Shown: positions 44,328 to 53,439 of the stretch, in pieces
Numbering within the stretch: position 1 is the stretch's first letter
Layout: each line of letters starts with the position of its first letter
Assembly (NCBI RefSeq): GCF_036030735.1
Contig: NZ_CP107928.1
Coordinates: 930,001 to 994,000, forward strand
Direction: 5' to 3'
DNA from: Streptomyces sp. NBC_00425
Lineage (GTDB): Bacteria; Actinomycetota; Actinomycetes; Streptomycetales; Streptomycetaceae
DNA: 64,000 bases
Notes under the pieces: generated by a model
The model's database searches: none
What the model saw: the letters and a program-made list of their open reading frames with translations, nothing else
What the model was told of the DNA's origin: nothing
Translations under genes and position numbers: made by a program

Positions 44328-45407
44328 TCAGGACCTGCCGTAGCCGGCCGTGTTGATGTTGGCCTGTACGGCGTTCTCGGTGGCGTCCGACGGGTAGCCG
44401 GAGGTCATGACGCCTTCGTAGAAGGTACCGGCGGCTCCGTGGCTGTTGTCGCCGCCGATGCCGAGGACGATGGCGCCCTCCTTCTTCATCGGGTTGTAGC
44501 CCGACACGTTGGGCCGCGGCCCGTTGTAGAACGTCGACAGTCCGCCCGACTGGGCGTTGCCGCCGCGGATCGACCAGTGGTTCGGCTCGCCCTTGACGAC
44601 GGCGGTCAGGTACCGGTGACTGATGCTCGGGTCGTTGGCGTTGAAGCGCCGGTTCACCCCGGAGAACAGGCCGTTCTCGAGGTCCGCCATGATCCAGGGT
44701 CCGTTTCCGGCGCCGTAGCCCCAGACCTTGTTGTTGCCGAAGTAGATGGTCTCCATGGTGCCGTTGCCGTTGTCCCGGCTGTTGGTCTCGGCGTTGCCGT
44801 AGTCGAAGCAGCAACCGCCGTTGTAGTGGGTGCCGTTGAGGACGGCGTACATACCCTCGGGCTGGTCGCCCTTCGCGACGCCGTTGGTGTTGTTGTTGCG
44901 GTAGCCGGTGCCGGGGGCGACGAACACCCCGTACGCCTTGTGGCCGGCGATCGTGAGGGGAGCCGCGGCCGCGTTCGCCAGGTTGTCGTAACCGCCCGGC
45001 GCGGGGCCGGGGAATCCGCCGGGAGGGGCCTGGGTGAGCCGGTTGCCCCTGCCCGACTGGTCGTAGACGACGGTGATGAGGCACGTCGTGCCGACGCAGA
45101 ACGAGTCCTGTGCGACCGCGTTGGCGTACCCGCCCTGGCTGAGGACGCCGATGTCACGTGTGGCGTTGTCGGAGGCTCGGCGTACCTGGTAGAGCGGGCC
45201 GTTGTAGGAGCCGTAGAGGGCACGGGTCGTGCTGTGGGCGGCGACGCACGGGGTGCGGCCGGAGGCGTAGATGTCGCAGGGTCCGGTGCCGGCGGCCTGG
45301 GCGGTCGAGGCCGTGCCGGTGAGCAGCCCGGCGCTCAACGCGACCGCCGCTCCGGTCGCCGCCACGGCGAGCGGCATTCGGCGTAGCCACTGATGACGGT
45401 CAGTCAT
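44328..45407 (-). CDS. Secreted alpha-L-arabinofuranosidase, GH54 catalytic domain only
   Basis: 359 aa. Sec signal peptide (about 1-39), then one GH54 catalytic beta-sandwich beginning GPCDIYASGRTPCVAAHSTTRALY. Candidate catalytic residues are E244 in MADLENGLF and D320 in GIGGDNSHG; their 76-residue spacing matches the Glu/Asp pair known for the fungal family member. It releases L-arabinose from arabinoxylan or arabinan. The CBM42 arabinose-binding domain that usually follows is absent. ATG 45407 has AAGGAG upstream. It lies 150 bp after an esterase gene on the same strand. Confidence 0.92.
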   Translation of the reverse strand: MTDRHQWLRRMPLAVAATGAAVALSAGLLTGTASTAQAAGTGPCDIYASGRTPCVAAHSTTRALYGSYNGPLYQVRRASDNATRDIGVLSQGGYANAVAQDSFCVGTTCLITVVYDQSGRGNRLTQAPPGGFPGPAPGGYDNLANAAAAPLTIAGHKAYGVFVAPGTGYRNNNTNGVAKGDQPEGMYAVLNGTHYNGGCCFDYGNAETNSRDNGNGTMETIYFGNNKVWGYGAGNGPWIMADLENGLFSGVNRRFNANDPSISHRYLTAVVKGEPNHWSIRGGNAQSGGLSTFYNGPRPNVSGYNPMKKEGAIVLGIGGDNSHGAAGTFYEGVMTSGYPSDATENAVQANINTAGYGRS

Positions 45408-45560
45408 GTGCGCGCTCCTTGTTCGGGGACGGAGTCTGTGTCGCGCGGGACGGGAGGTGCGGCCCCGCGCTCGGCGCCGGTGCGGTGCGCGCAGTCCGGC
45501 CCTTCGCCTCGTGGCTCGGGCCGATCCGGTGCATCGACCCCGGGCGAGGTCGTGAAGGTC

Positions 45561-46481
45561 CTAGAACTGGCTGAAGAACTTCCAGATCTCGCCCGGCACC
45601 CAGGTCCTGGAGCCGCTGTCTCCGCCCGCCCCGTCCTGCGGAGCCGCGATGTGGCCCTCGTCGAACGCGGCCCATACGACCGGATGGCCGGACGAGCAGC
45701 CGGAGTAGGCGGTGACCCGGTGGCTGCGGCTTCCCTGTGCCGGTTCGGGCGGGTTCTGGGCGGCGCAACCGTTGTTGCGGACGAACCGGTCGCGCAGTGC
45801 GCGCCCGCCGGAGACGCCGAGGACGCTGTCCCTGATGCCGTGCACCCCGAGGTACGCGACCGGCTGGGTGCCGCCGCTGCAGCCGCTGAGCTGTCCGCCG
45901 GACTGCACCGCGACCGCACGGAACACCGTCGGCCTGGCGCACGCGAGGGCATGGCTCATGGCGGCCCCGTAGCTGAAGCCGACGGCGAAGCGCCGTGCCG
46001 TGTCGACGCACAGAGCGGCCTCGATCTGGGTGCGCATGGTGTCGACGAACGCCACGTCCTCACCGCCCGCGTTGCCCCAGCCGTTGTCGAGTCCCTGGGG
46101 CGCGACGAAGATGGTGCTGTTGTTCGCCAGTCGTTGGAGCCCGTAGTAGGCCCACGCGCCCCTCTCCACCGTCCGGCCCGTGGCCACGTCGGTGGCGTTG
46201 CCGCCCAGCCAGTGGAACCCGAAGACCAGACGGTAGGAGCGATTGCGGTCGTAGTTGTCCGGAACCTTCAAGGTGTAGCTGCGGCTCCTGCCGCCGCTCT
46301 GCACGGTGTGGGTACCGCTCGTCAGCCCGGGGGCCCTGCCGCAGCCGGCTGTCGCCGCGGCCGCCCTGGGAGCTGAGGGTTCCGGACCGCCGGACGAACT
46401 GCCGTACGCCGTCGTCGTACCCATGACCAGGGCGACGACTGCCGCGAGCGCGGCGGGCCATGCCTTGCGCCTCGGTTTCAC
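45561..46481 (-). CDS. Secreted esterase, feruloyl/PHB-depolymerase-like
   Basis: 306 aa with a signal peptide (about 1-30) and a GTG start at 46481 behind AAGGAG. The mature protein matches the LpqC/feruloyl-esterase alpha/beta hydrolase family: SYTLKVPDNYDRNRSYRLVFGFHWLGG, nucleophile GFSYGAAMSHALACARP (GxSxG), then a late AAFDEGHIAAP with the catalytic histidine. It probably removes ferulate or acetate groups from plant polysaccharide, which fits the GH54 and GH43 genes beside it. Signal and mature region are both typical; the precise acyl group is not knowable here. Confidence 0.87.
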   Translation of the reverse strand: MKPRRKAWPAALAAVVALVMGTTTAYGSSSGGPEPSAPRAAAATAGCGRAPGLTSGTHTVQSGGRSRSYTLKVPDNYDRNRSYRLVFGFHWLGGNATDVATGRTVERGAWAYYGLQRLANNSTIFVAPQGLDNGWGNAGGEDVAFVDTMRTQIEAALCVDTARRFAVGFSYGAAMSHALACARPTVFRAVAVQSGGQLSGCSGGTQPVAYLGVHGIRDSVLGVSGGRALRDRFVRNNGCAAQNPPEPAQGSRSHRVTAYSGCSSGHPVVWAAFDEGHIAAPQDGAGGDSGSRTWVPGEIWKFFSQF

Positions 46482-46768
46482 GAGACTCCTTCCGCGGGTC
46501 TGTCACTGGTGACGTGCCGTCAGCGGTGTTCGGTGGCGGCCACGTCGACTGATACGGCGCCCTCGCTCGCGTCGGGCCGCCCGGGACGACCACCCTGGCC
46601 GTCGACGGGCCGAGGGGCCAAAGGATCGGCGGTGGCGCGCCGGACTGCGGGGCGAGGTCGGTTGCCCTTACGGATACGGATGACGCTGAATGCAGCGGCG
46701 CGTGATCCTCCGGACCCGGACCGAGGGTGCGGCGCCGGGTCGTCGGAGTGAGACCGAATCGCCTCAAG

Positions 46769-46786
46769 CGTTCGTGATACCGAACG
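46769..46786. promoter_or_regulatory. CGTTCG-N6-CGAACG inverted repeat
   Basis: Perfect 6-bp arms with a 6-nt spacer, about 290 bp upstream of the esterase start. Candidate operator only. Confidence 0.35.
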
Positions 46787-46976
46787 TGGATCGTCGAGTC
46801 GGACACCTCTGGATGATAGGAATCCCGCAGCGATCGTCAAGAGACACCACATGATTCGACGTCGAAGGCTTGTAGATTCGCCTCCTTTCCAGCCAATACA
46901 CCCCGTCAGAGCCGGAGTTCGCCGTCAGTGACCCCTCCGGCGCGAGCCGGAACGGTCTCACCGGGCGAAGCCGCAA

Positions 46977-46988
46977 CGAAATATTTCG
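46977..46988. promoter_or_regulatory. Palindrome CGAAATATTTCG upstream of GH43
   Basis: Perfect 12-bp palindrome, AT-rich in the centre, about 170 bp before the GH43 start. A second palindrome, TTCGACGTCGAA, lies at 46855-46866. Both could be regulator sites. Confidence 0.4.
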
Positions 46989-47160
46989 AGTTTCACAGCG
47001 AATGATGCGAAAGGGATTGACGCACCGTCAGGGGCTTCTATGATCCGAGGACGTTCATGGATTCAATCAGTGTTCGACATACGGAACGACGCCACAGCTC
47101 GCACACAGCCGGCCCGACCCCCACCACGCCGCAGGCCCACCCGGAAGGGCAGTGAGCCAC

Positions 47161-48792
47161 ATGACACATGCACACCATTCGGTAAGTCGCCGCACGGCGT
47201 TGGCGGTGACCGGCGGGATGGCCGCCGGCGCCCTGTCGCCCCTCGGCCCGGCGAGCCGGGCACGAGCAGCAACGACGGACGCGGCGGCGGCCTCGTACAC
47301 GAACCCGGTGATCTGGCAGGACTTCGCCGACATCGACATCATCCGCGTCGGCGGCACGTACTACTGCTCCGCGTCGACGATGCACTACTCGCCCGGCGCT
47401 CCCGTGCTCCGCTCGTACGACCTCGTGAACTGGGAGATCGCCGGCCACTCCGTGCCCGTGCTCGACTTCGGGTCCAAGTACGACCTGAACGGCGGCCGAG
47501 GTTACGTCCGAGGCATCTGGGCGTCGTCGCTGGCCTACCGTCCCGGCAACAGCACCTTCTACTGGCTCGGCCAGATCGACTTCGCACAGACCTACGTCTA
47601 CACCGCCACGTCCGTCGAGGGCCCGTGGAAGAGGCACGCCGCACTCGGCCAGGTCTACTACGACGCAGGGCTGCTGGTGGACGACGACGACACCCTGTAC
47701 GTCGCGTACGGGAACAGCGCCATCAGCGTGGCCCAGCTGTCCCCCGACGGACGCAGTCAGGTGCGGTCGCAGCAGGTGTTCAGCACGCCGTCCAGCATCG
47801 GCACGCTGGAGGGCTCCCGCTTCTACAAGATCAACGGGAACTACTACATCTTCCTGACCCGCCCCGCCAACGGCCAGTACATCCTGAAGTCGACCAGCGG
47901 CCCCTTCGGGCCCTACACACTGCGGCAGGTCCTGCTCAACCTGCCCGGGCCGGTGCAGGGCGGAGGCGTTCCGCACCAGGGCGGGCTGGTACGGACGCAG
48001 TCCGGGGCCTGGTACTACATGGCCTTCGTCGACGCCTATCCCGGCGGAAGGATGCCGGCCCTGGCCCCCGTCACCTGGACCGCGGACGGCTGGCCCGTCC
48101 TGCAGCTCGTGAACGGCGCCTGGGGCACGTCGTATCCCAGCCCCGTCGTGCCGGCCCCGCCCCGTCAGGTCACTCCCCTCACCGGCGTCGACACCTTCGA
48201 CGGCACGGCCCTCAAGCCTAAATGGGAGTGGAACCACAACCCGGACAACAGCAGGTGGTCCGCGGGCAACGGACTTACCCTGCGCACGGCGACGGTCACC
48301 AACGACCTCTACGGCGCCCGCAACACGCTCACTCACCGCATCCAGGGCCCCACGTCCACCGCGACGATCCAGCTCGAGCACTCGGCGATGCGGGACGGCG
48401 ACCGGGCCGGTCTCGCGCTGCTGCGCGACTCCTCCGCGTGGATCGGGCTCCAGCGCGACGGCGGTGTCACCCGGCTGGTCATGGTCGACGGGCTGACCAT
48501 GGACGGCAACTGGAAGACCACCGGAACGGGGACCGTCCGCGCAAGCGCGAGCGTGCCGAGCGGCGGCCGCCTCTGGCTGCGGGCCGGCGCCGACATCCGT
48601 CCCGGCGCGTCCCGGCCCGGCGTCTTCTCCTACAGCGCCGACGGCGTCGCCTTCACGCGACTCGGCCCCGCGTTCTCCCTGGGCAACGACTGGCGCTTCT
48701 TCATGGGCTACCGGTTCGCCCTCTTCAACCACGCGACCCAGGCGCTCGGCGGCTCCGTCCGCGTGACGCGGTTCGAACTGTCCACTCCCTGA
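47161..48792 (+). CDS. Tat-exported GH43 glycosidase (xylosidase/arabinofuranosidase)
   Basis: 543 aa. Tat signal SRRTALAVTGGMAAGALSPLG with a cleavage site near ARA-ATT; then a five-bladed GH43 beta-propeller (about 45-335) with the three acidic residues visible: base D in DFADIDIIRVGG, second D in VYYDAGLLVDDDD, acid E in GTLEGSRFYKING. The C-terminal part (about 350-540) is the beta-sandwich domain typical of GH43 beta-xylosidases. The enzyme cuts xylose or arabinose from arabinoxylan. ATG 47161 is preferred; GTG 47152 has GGAAGGG too close to it. Confidence 0.9.
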   Translation: MTHAHHSVSRRTALAVTGGMAAGALSPLGPASRARAATTDAAAASYTNPVIWQDFADIDIIRVGGTYYCSASTMHYSPGAPVLRSYDLVNWEIAGHSVPVLDFGSKYDLNGGRGYVRGIWASSLAYRPGNSTFYWLGQIDFAQTYVYTATSVEGPWKRHAALGQVYYDAGLLVDDDDTLYVAYGNSAISVAQLSPDGRSQVRSQQVFSTPSSIGTLEGSRFYKINGNYYIFLTRPANGQYILKSTSGPFGPYTLRQVLLNLPGPVQGGGVPHQGGLVRTQSGAWYYMAFVDAYPGGRMPALAPVTWTADGWPVLQLVNGAWGTSYPSPVVPAPPRQVTPLTGVDTFDGTALKPKWEWNHNPDNSRWSAGNGLTLRTATVTNDLYGARNTLTHRIQGPTSTATIQLEHSAMRDGDRAGLALLRDSSAWIGLQRDGGVTRLVMVDGLTMDGNWKTTGTGTVRASASVPSGGRLWLRAGADIRPGASRPGVFSYSADGVAFTRLGPAFSLGNDWRFFMGYRFALFNHATQALGGSVRVTRFELSTP

Positions 48793-48852
48793 ACCGCTCG
48801 GCCTCCCCCGCGCCGTTCACCTGCCCGCCGGCGAGCGCGCCCATCACCCGCA

Positions 48853-48867
48853 CCCCGCCGCGCGGGG
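48853..48867. terminator. Short hairpin downstream of GH43
   Basis: CCCCGC (48853-48858) and GCGGGG (48862-48867) pair around a 3-nt loop in the gap between the GH43 gene and the convergent GntR gene. Weak terminator candidate. Confidence 0.35.
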
Positions 48868-48913
48868 AACGCCGTCCCTCGCGCCGGCCCTCGCACGACG
48901 TCGGGGCTCGGGC

Positions 48914-49711
48914 CTATCCGAACAGGCGGCGCTGGATCTCGCGCCGGTAGTCCTCGAGAGTCCTGTCGAGGTGTGCCGCGGTCGCCTCGGCGGCCTCGTC
49001 GGGCCGGCCGTCACGGATGGCCCGGTAGATCGCCTCGTGCTCCTCGACCGCCGACAGGGTGTTCTCGCCGAGCGAGTCATGGATGCCGATGGCGCTGGAC
49101 TGCCGCTGCAGTCGCCGTGCGTCGCGCACGGCGCTGACGAGGAAGGCGTTGTGCGAGGCCGCGGCGAGCGCCGCGTGGAAGTCGTCGTCGGCCTGGTTGA
49201 AAACGTCGACCTGACGCTCGGTGAACCCGTGCCGGCACTGCTGCATCGCGATCTCGATGGTGCGCAGTTCCGACGGCGTGGCCCGGGTCGCGGCCAGACT
49301 GCTGGCGGCCATCTCCTGAACCCTGCGGAACTCGAACAGCATCAGGACGTGGTCGATGTCGACGGGGCGGAAGAAGCCTCCCCAACGACTGGTGATGAGC
49401 ATGCCCTCGTCGTCGGCGACGAACAGGCCTCGCCCCTTGTGGGCCCTCACCCGGCCGAGCGCCGAGAGGATCTTCACGGCTTCCCGCACGACCGCCCTGC
49501 TGGTCTCGAGCGTCTGGGCCAGGTCGTTCTCCGTGGGCAGCCGGTCACCGGCCACCAGTCGCGCCTCGGCGATGTACTCGAGGAGCCGCTCCGCCACGAC
49601 CTCGTAACCGGGACGGTAGTCACGCCGCTCGCCCGAGCCGTTCACCGCTGCGGGGGCGGCGGGGAGGGCCTGCGCCGGCAAGGCCGCTTCCGTGGCTGGC
49701 GTGTCGTTCAT
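48914..49711 (-). CDS. GntR-family (FCD) transcriptional regulator
   Basis: 265 aa. Winged HTH (about 30-100, ENDLAQTLETSRAVVREAVKILSALGRV) and FCD domain (about 115-255) with the Asp/His metal pattern QADDDFHAALAAASHN and EEHEAIYRAIRDG, then AHLDRTLEDYRR. FCD members sense organic acids such as aldonates. ATG 49711 has GGGAGGAAG upstream. It is divergent from the CUT1 importer operon at 50087; a 17-bp perfect palindrome lies between them at 49786-49802 and is the obvious operator. Confidence 0.92.
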   Translation of the reverse strand: MNDTPATEAALPAQALPAAPAAVNGSGERRDYRPGYEVVAERLLEYIAEARLVAGDRLPTENDLAQTLETSRAVVREAVKILSALGRVRAHKGRGLFVADDEGMLITSRWGGFFRPVDIDHVLMLFEFRRVQEMAASSLAATRATPSELRTIEIAMQQCRHGFTERQVDVFNQADDDFHAALAAASHNAFLVSAVRDARRLQRQSSAIGIHDSLGENTLSAVEEHEAIYRAIRDGRPDEAAEATAAHLDRTLEDYRREIQRRLFG

Positions 49712-50086
49712 CTGTGCTTCCTCCCGGTGACGGCGGCAGAGCGACTGATCGCTGTGAGGCCGAGCCCATCGTACCCCACACGAAGAATGAGTCGTACTCA
49801 TTTAGGCGAAGATCTTCAGAGGAAATTCGGCACGCAAAAAGTTAAATATCAGACATACTCCTCAGAAAGCCGCTCACACTCAAGGCCATCGCCCGCAAAT
49901 CCACCAAAGGAACCTTGCACGGACTCTTGACGGACCCCTTGATAGGGCGGCTAATTTCTTCCAGGTCGGCAGCGGAACAGCCGCCTTCAGTGCCCGACGC
50001 CCGCCCGGGACGGCCCCGGCGTCGGCCCATCCACGCGCCACCTCCCCGACCTGTTCGGGGCGCCCGCACACCCAGTGGAGTCACTC
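49712..50086. promoter_or_regulatory. Divergent promoter region between GntR and CUT1 importer
   Basis: 375 bp with no gene. It contains the 17-bp perfect palindrome at 49786-49802 and, further right, an AT-rich segment AAAAAGTTAAATATCAGACA (49836-49855) that should be the promoter of the importer operon. Confidence 0.65.
49786..49802. promoter_or_regulatory. Perfect 17-bp palindromic operator AATGAGT-CGT-ACTCATT
   Basis: AATGAGTCGTACTCATT: 7-bp arms fully complementary around CGT. It lies 75-91 bp upstream of the GntR start and about 285 bp upstream of the importer start, in the shared divergent region. This length and symmetry suit an FCD-GntR dimer. It is the strongest regulatory site in the window. 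Confidence 0.8.
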
Positions 50087-51451
50087 ATGACCGTCAACAA
50101 GCCTTCGTCCGGCCGGAGAAGAGCGCTCAACGCCAAGCGTTCGGCGTTGCTGGCCGGGTGCGCGGCCACGGTGCTGCTCACCGTGACCGCCTGTGGCAAC
50201 GGCGGCACCGCCGCCACGACCACCAAGGACGGCTTCGCCCAGGCGCCGCAGAAGGACGGCGCGCTGACCGTCTGGGTGGACGCGACCCGCATGGACGCGG
50301 CGAAGCTGTATCAGAAGCTCCACCCGGACGTGAAGCTGGACATCGTCAGCTACGACGGCGACGCCAACGGCTCGAACTACCTCCAGACGAAGGTGCAGTT
50401 GTTCAACCGCACCGGCAAGGGCTGGCCGGACGTCGTCTTCAGCTCGCAGAACAACGAGGTGACGTGGGCGGTCGACGCGGGCTTCGCGGCCCCCCTCGAC
50501 AAGGGTCTGATACCCGCGACCACCCTCGCGGAGTTCGCCAAGGGCGCCAACGACGTCTGCAAGGTGAACGACACCCTCTACTGCCTGCGCAACGACCTCT
50601 CCCAGGCGGTGCTCTGGTACAACGCGCCGCTGATGAAGAAGTTCGGCTACACCGTGCCGACGACGTGGGAGGACTACCAGGCGCTCGGCGAGAAGGTGGC
50701 CAAGGAGCACCCGGGCTTCCTCGTGGGTGACGCGGGCGACTCGTTCACTCCCGAGATCTACCTGTGGGCGAGTCAGTGCGGCGCCAACGACATCACCGGT
50801 CCGAAGTCCGTCTCGGTGAACACCACCAGTGAGGCCTGCACCAAGATGGCCAAGCTCCTCGACGTGCTGATCAAGAACAAGTCGATGTCGATCAGCGGCG
50901 TCTTCAGCACCGACTTCGGCAAGAACCAGGCCGACAAGGTGCTGCTCATGCCCGGCCCGGCCTGGTACGGCGGCGCGGTGTTCAAGGACACCCTCAAGGT
51001 GCCGGCCCAGCAGATCGGCGTGGCTCCCATCCCCCTGTGGAAGGGGCAGACCGCTCCCACCACCGGCAACGTCGGCGGCGGCACGTGGCTGCTGTCCAAG
51101 CACTCCGCCCACATCAAGGCGGCCACCGACTTCCTGAAGTGGGTCACCACCGACGACGCCTACCAGGCCCAGAAGGCACCCGGCTATCCGGCCTACGGGC
51201 CTGCCGCCGAGAAGTGGCTCAAGGCGCAGGGCGGCGTCGGCTACCTCACCGGGGACCTGAGCGCGCTGCAGGACGCGTCGAGCCAGGTCTGGCCGGGGTG
51301 GGGCTCGGGCCAGTTCAGCCAGGAGGCGATCTGGGCGGCCACCGTCAAGCCCGGCCTGACGCAGGGCAAGTCCATCGAGTCGATGCTGCCGGCCTGGCAG
51401 GACTCCATCGTCAAGTACGCCAAGTCCAACGGATACAAGGTCTCCCAGTGA
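50087..51451 (+). CDS. CUT1-type sugar ABC transporter substrate-binding lipoprotein
   Basis: 454 aa. Lipoprotein signal with lipobox (LTVTAC, about residue 36), then a type-I extracellular solute-binding domain (DGALTVWVDATRMDAAKLY, GKGWPDVVFSSQNNEVTWA, LRNDLSQAVLWYNAPLMKKFGYTVPTTWEDYQAL, GGGTWLLSKHS). Ligands of this family are oligosaccharides or glycosides. ATG 50087 has GTGGAG 6 nt upstream. Its stop codon overlaps the permease start (GTGA), so the operon is coupled. Confidence 0.93.
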   Translation: MTVNKPSSGRRRALNAKRSALLAGCAATVLLTVTACGNGGTAATTTKDGFAQAPQKDGALTVWVDATRMDAAKLYQKLHPDVKLDIVSYDGDANGSNYLQTKVQLFNRTGKGWPDVVFSSQNNEVTWAVDAGFAAPLDKGLIPATTLAEFAKGANDVCKVNDTLYCLRNDLSQAVLWYNAPLMKKFGYTVPTTWEDYQALGEKVAKEHPGFLVGDAGDSFTPEIYLWASQCGANDITGPKSVSVNTTSEACTKMAKLLDVLIKNKSMSISGVFSTDFGKNQADKVLLMPGPAWYGGAVFKDTLKVPAQQIGVAPIPLWKGQTAPTTGNVGGGTWLLSKHSAHIKAATDFLKWVTTDDAYQAQKAPGYPAYGPAAEKWLKAQGGVGYLTGDLSALQDASSQVWPGWGSGQFSQEAIWAATVKPGLTQGKSIESMLPAWQDSIVKYAKSNGYKVSQ

Positions 51452-52362
51452 CGCTCAGCCGCTCCTCGTCCGGCTCTGCCCGCCGGCGCCCACGCGGCGC
51501 CGACCGGCAGGGCCGGGCCGGCATCGCCTTCGTCGCCGCCTACGTGCTCCTGCTGATCGCGTTCGGCATCCTGCCGACCGGGTACGCCGTCTACTTCGCC
51601 TTCACCGACGCCGGGGGCGCCTTCAGCGGCTTCGACAACTTCGTCACCACGGCGCAGGACTTCCGCTTCATGGACGCCGTCAGTCATGTCGCCCTGTACC
51701 TGGTGTTCTGGCTGGCCTCCCTCGTGGTGTTCGTGGTGGGCCTGGCCCTGCTCATGCACCGTCTCTCGTCAGGCGCCGTCAGCAAGTCCCTGCGGTTCCT
51801 CTTCTACATCCCCGGAGCCCTCGCCGGCGCGGCCAGTGTCCTGGTGTGGCTGTTCATGCTCGACCCGACGGTCAGCCCCGTCAGCTCACTGCTCGGCACG
51901 CTGGGCTTCCACACCTTCGGTGAGGTCATCGCCCCCGGCAACCTGCCCCTGCTGTTCACGATCATCGCGTTCTGGACCGGGGCGGGCGGCTGGATCGTCG
52001 TCATCTACGGCGCCCTCAACAACATTCCCAGGGACGTCATGGAAGCCGCGCGCATCGACGGCGCGAACGCCTGGCAGACCGCCTGGCGGGTGCAGATCCC
52101 CATGCTCCGCAAGTGGATCGTCTACATGGTGATCCTGGCCTTCGCGGGCGGCGCCCAGCTCTTCGTGGAGCCGCAACTGCTCTCCCTCGCCAGCACGGGC
52201 GTCGCGGGACGTGACTACTCGCTGAACCAGCTGACCTACGACTTCGCCTTCCAGATGAACAACATCAACGGCGCCGCCGCGGTCTCGGTGGAGCTCCTGG
52301 TCGTCAGCGTGTCGGTCGCCGGTGTCTTCGTCGCACGATCGGGGTTCTTCGATGCCGACTGA
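51448..52362 (+). CDS. CUT1-type sugar ABC transporter permease 1
   Basis: 304 aa with six membrane helices and the BPD/EAA loop IPRDVMEAARIDGANAWQTAWRVQIPML, which contacts the ATPase. The N-terminal helix (about 26-46) and the first periplasmic loop match MalF/UgpA-type subunits. GTG 51448 overlaps the substrate-binding-protein stop codon by 4 nt. The matching ATPase is not in the cluster, as is usual for Streptomyces CUT1 systems, which share the MsiK ATPase encoded elsewhere. Confidence 0.92.
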   Translation: MTLSRSSSGSARRRPRGADRQGRAGIAFVAAYVLLLIAFGILPTGYAVYFAFTDAGGAFSGFDNFVTTAQDFRFMDAVSHVALYLVFWLASLVVFVVGLALLMHRLSSGAVSKSLRFLFYIPGALAGAASVLVWLFMLDPTVSPVSSLLGTLGFHTFGEVIAPGNLPLLFTIIAFWTGAGGWIVVIYGALNNIPRDVMEAARIDGANAWQTAWRVQIPMLRKWIVYMVILAFAGGAQLFVEPQLLSLASTGVAGRDYSLNQLTYDFAFQMNNINGAAAVSVELLVVSVSVAGVFVARSGFFDAD

Positions 52363-53332
52363 GACCACCACCGCCGGACCGGCCGCCGCACCGCCACGCA
52401 CGGAACGGGAATCCAGCGTCATGAGCCGAACCCACCGTCAGTCACCGAAACCGCGGCGTCCCCGTCCTCCGCGCCGCCTGGTGCCCCGCCTGCTGACCGG
52501 CTCCGTACTGCTCGTCTTCCTGGTGTTCTTCGTGCTGCCGGTGCTCTGGCTCGTCCTCGCGTCGACCAAGACCGACCAGCAACTCGTCCACGGCAACCCA
52601 CTGTCCTTCGGCTCCTGGCACGCCTTCAAGGCCAACTGGGACGGACTCACCGCCTTCCAGGACAACGCCCTCATGCAATGGCTGGGCAACTCCACGCTGT
52701 ACGCGGTGATCTCCCTGGTCATCACCCTCTGCGTGGCCGTACCTGCGGGCTACGGCCTGGCGATGACCGAGTTCCGGGGACGGCACACCCTGCTGGTCTC
52801 GACGCTCGTCGTGATGCTCATGCCCACCGCCACGCTGGTGGTGCCGCTGTTCCTGGAGATCAACGCGGTGCACCTGATCGGCACGATGTGGTCGATCATC
52901 CTGCCGTACTCGTTCTACCCGTTCGGCGTGTACCTCACCTACATCTACTTCACCACCGCCGTGCCGAAGGACCTGCTGGCGGCGGCGCGGATGGACGGCT
53001 GCTCGGAGTTCGGCGTCTTCCGGCACATCGCACTGCCGCTGGCCACCCCCGTCATCGCGCTCGTCGGCTTCTTCAGCTTCGTCGCCAACTGGACGAACTA
53101 CTTCCTGCCGTACGTCATGCTCCCCGAGAGCGACCAGATGCCGATCCAGGTGGGCGTCGGAAGCCTGCTCAGCAACGTGCCGTCCTTCAACCCGGCCGTC
53201 GGCACCCTCGCCATCCAGCGCCCGCAGCTGGCCCTGGCCACCCTGCTGGCCATCACACCGGTACTGGTCGTCTTCCTGTTCGCCCAGCGCTTCCTGGTCA
53301 GCGGGATGCTCGCCGGAGCCACCAAGGAATAG
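52352..53332 (+). CDS. CUT1-type sugar ABC transporter permease 2
   Basis: 326 aa with six membrane helices and the EAA loop VPKDLLAAARMDGCSEFGVFRHIALPLATP (MalG/UgpE type). It overlaps the first permease by 11 nt. ATG 52352 follows a weak GGGG; an alternative ATG at 52421 (MSRTHRQSPK) lies 23 codons in and is close to the usual start of this family. With the first permease it should form a heterodimeric channel for an oligosaccharide or glycoside. Confidence 0.9.
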   Translation: MPTETTTAGPAAAPPRTERESSVMSRTHRQSPKPRRPRPPRRLVPRLLTGSVLLVFLVFFVLPVLWLVLASTKTDQQLVHGNPLSFGSWHAFKANWDGLTAFQDNALMQWLGNSTLYAVISLVITLCVAVPAGYGLAMTEFRGRHTLLVSTLVVMLMPTATLVVPLFLEINAVHLIGTMWSIILPYSFYPFGVYLTYIYFTTAVPKDLLAAARMDGCSEFGVFRHIALPLATPVIALVGFFSFVANWTNYFLPYVMLPESDQMPIQVGVGSLLSNVPSFNPAVGTLAIQRPQLALATLLAITPVLVVFLFAQRFLVSGMLAGATKE

Positions 53333-53439
53333 ACCCGCTCGACGGCTCCGGGCCAGGACGCCCCGGGCCGGTGATCGTCCGCCCCACCGTCGTACCCGGC
53401 GTGCGCATCCCGCCGCCAGCCCGATCGGAGAACCCCGCC

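Larger units (their letters stand above)
46482..47160. promoter_or_regulatory. Divergent regulatory region between esterase and GH43
   Basis: About 680 bp with no gene. Several perfect inverted repeats sit here: CGTTCG-N6-CGAACG (46769-46786), TTCGACGTCGAA (46855-46866), and CGAAATATTTCG (46977-46988). They may be operators for the regulators of the debranching enzymes. No ORF with a proper ribosome site was found. Confidence 0.55.

Noticed and set aside
46482..47160. A small gene within the esterase/GH43 gap
   Set aside because: No frame of more than about 110 codons has a ribosome site or sensible composition; palindromes suggest regulation instead.
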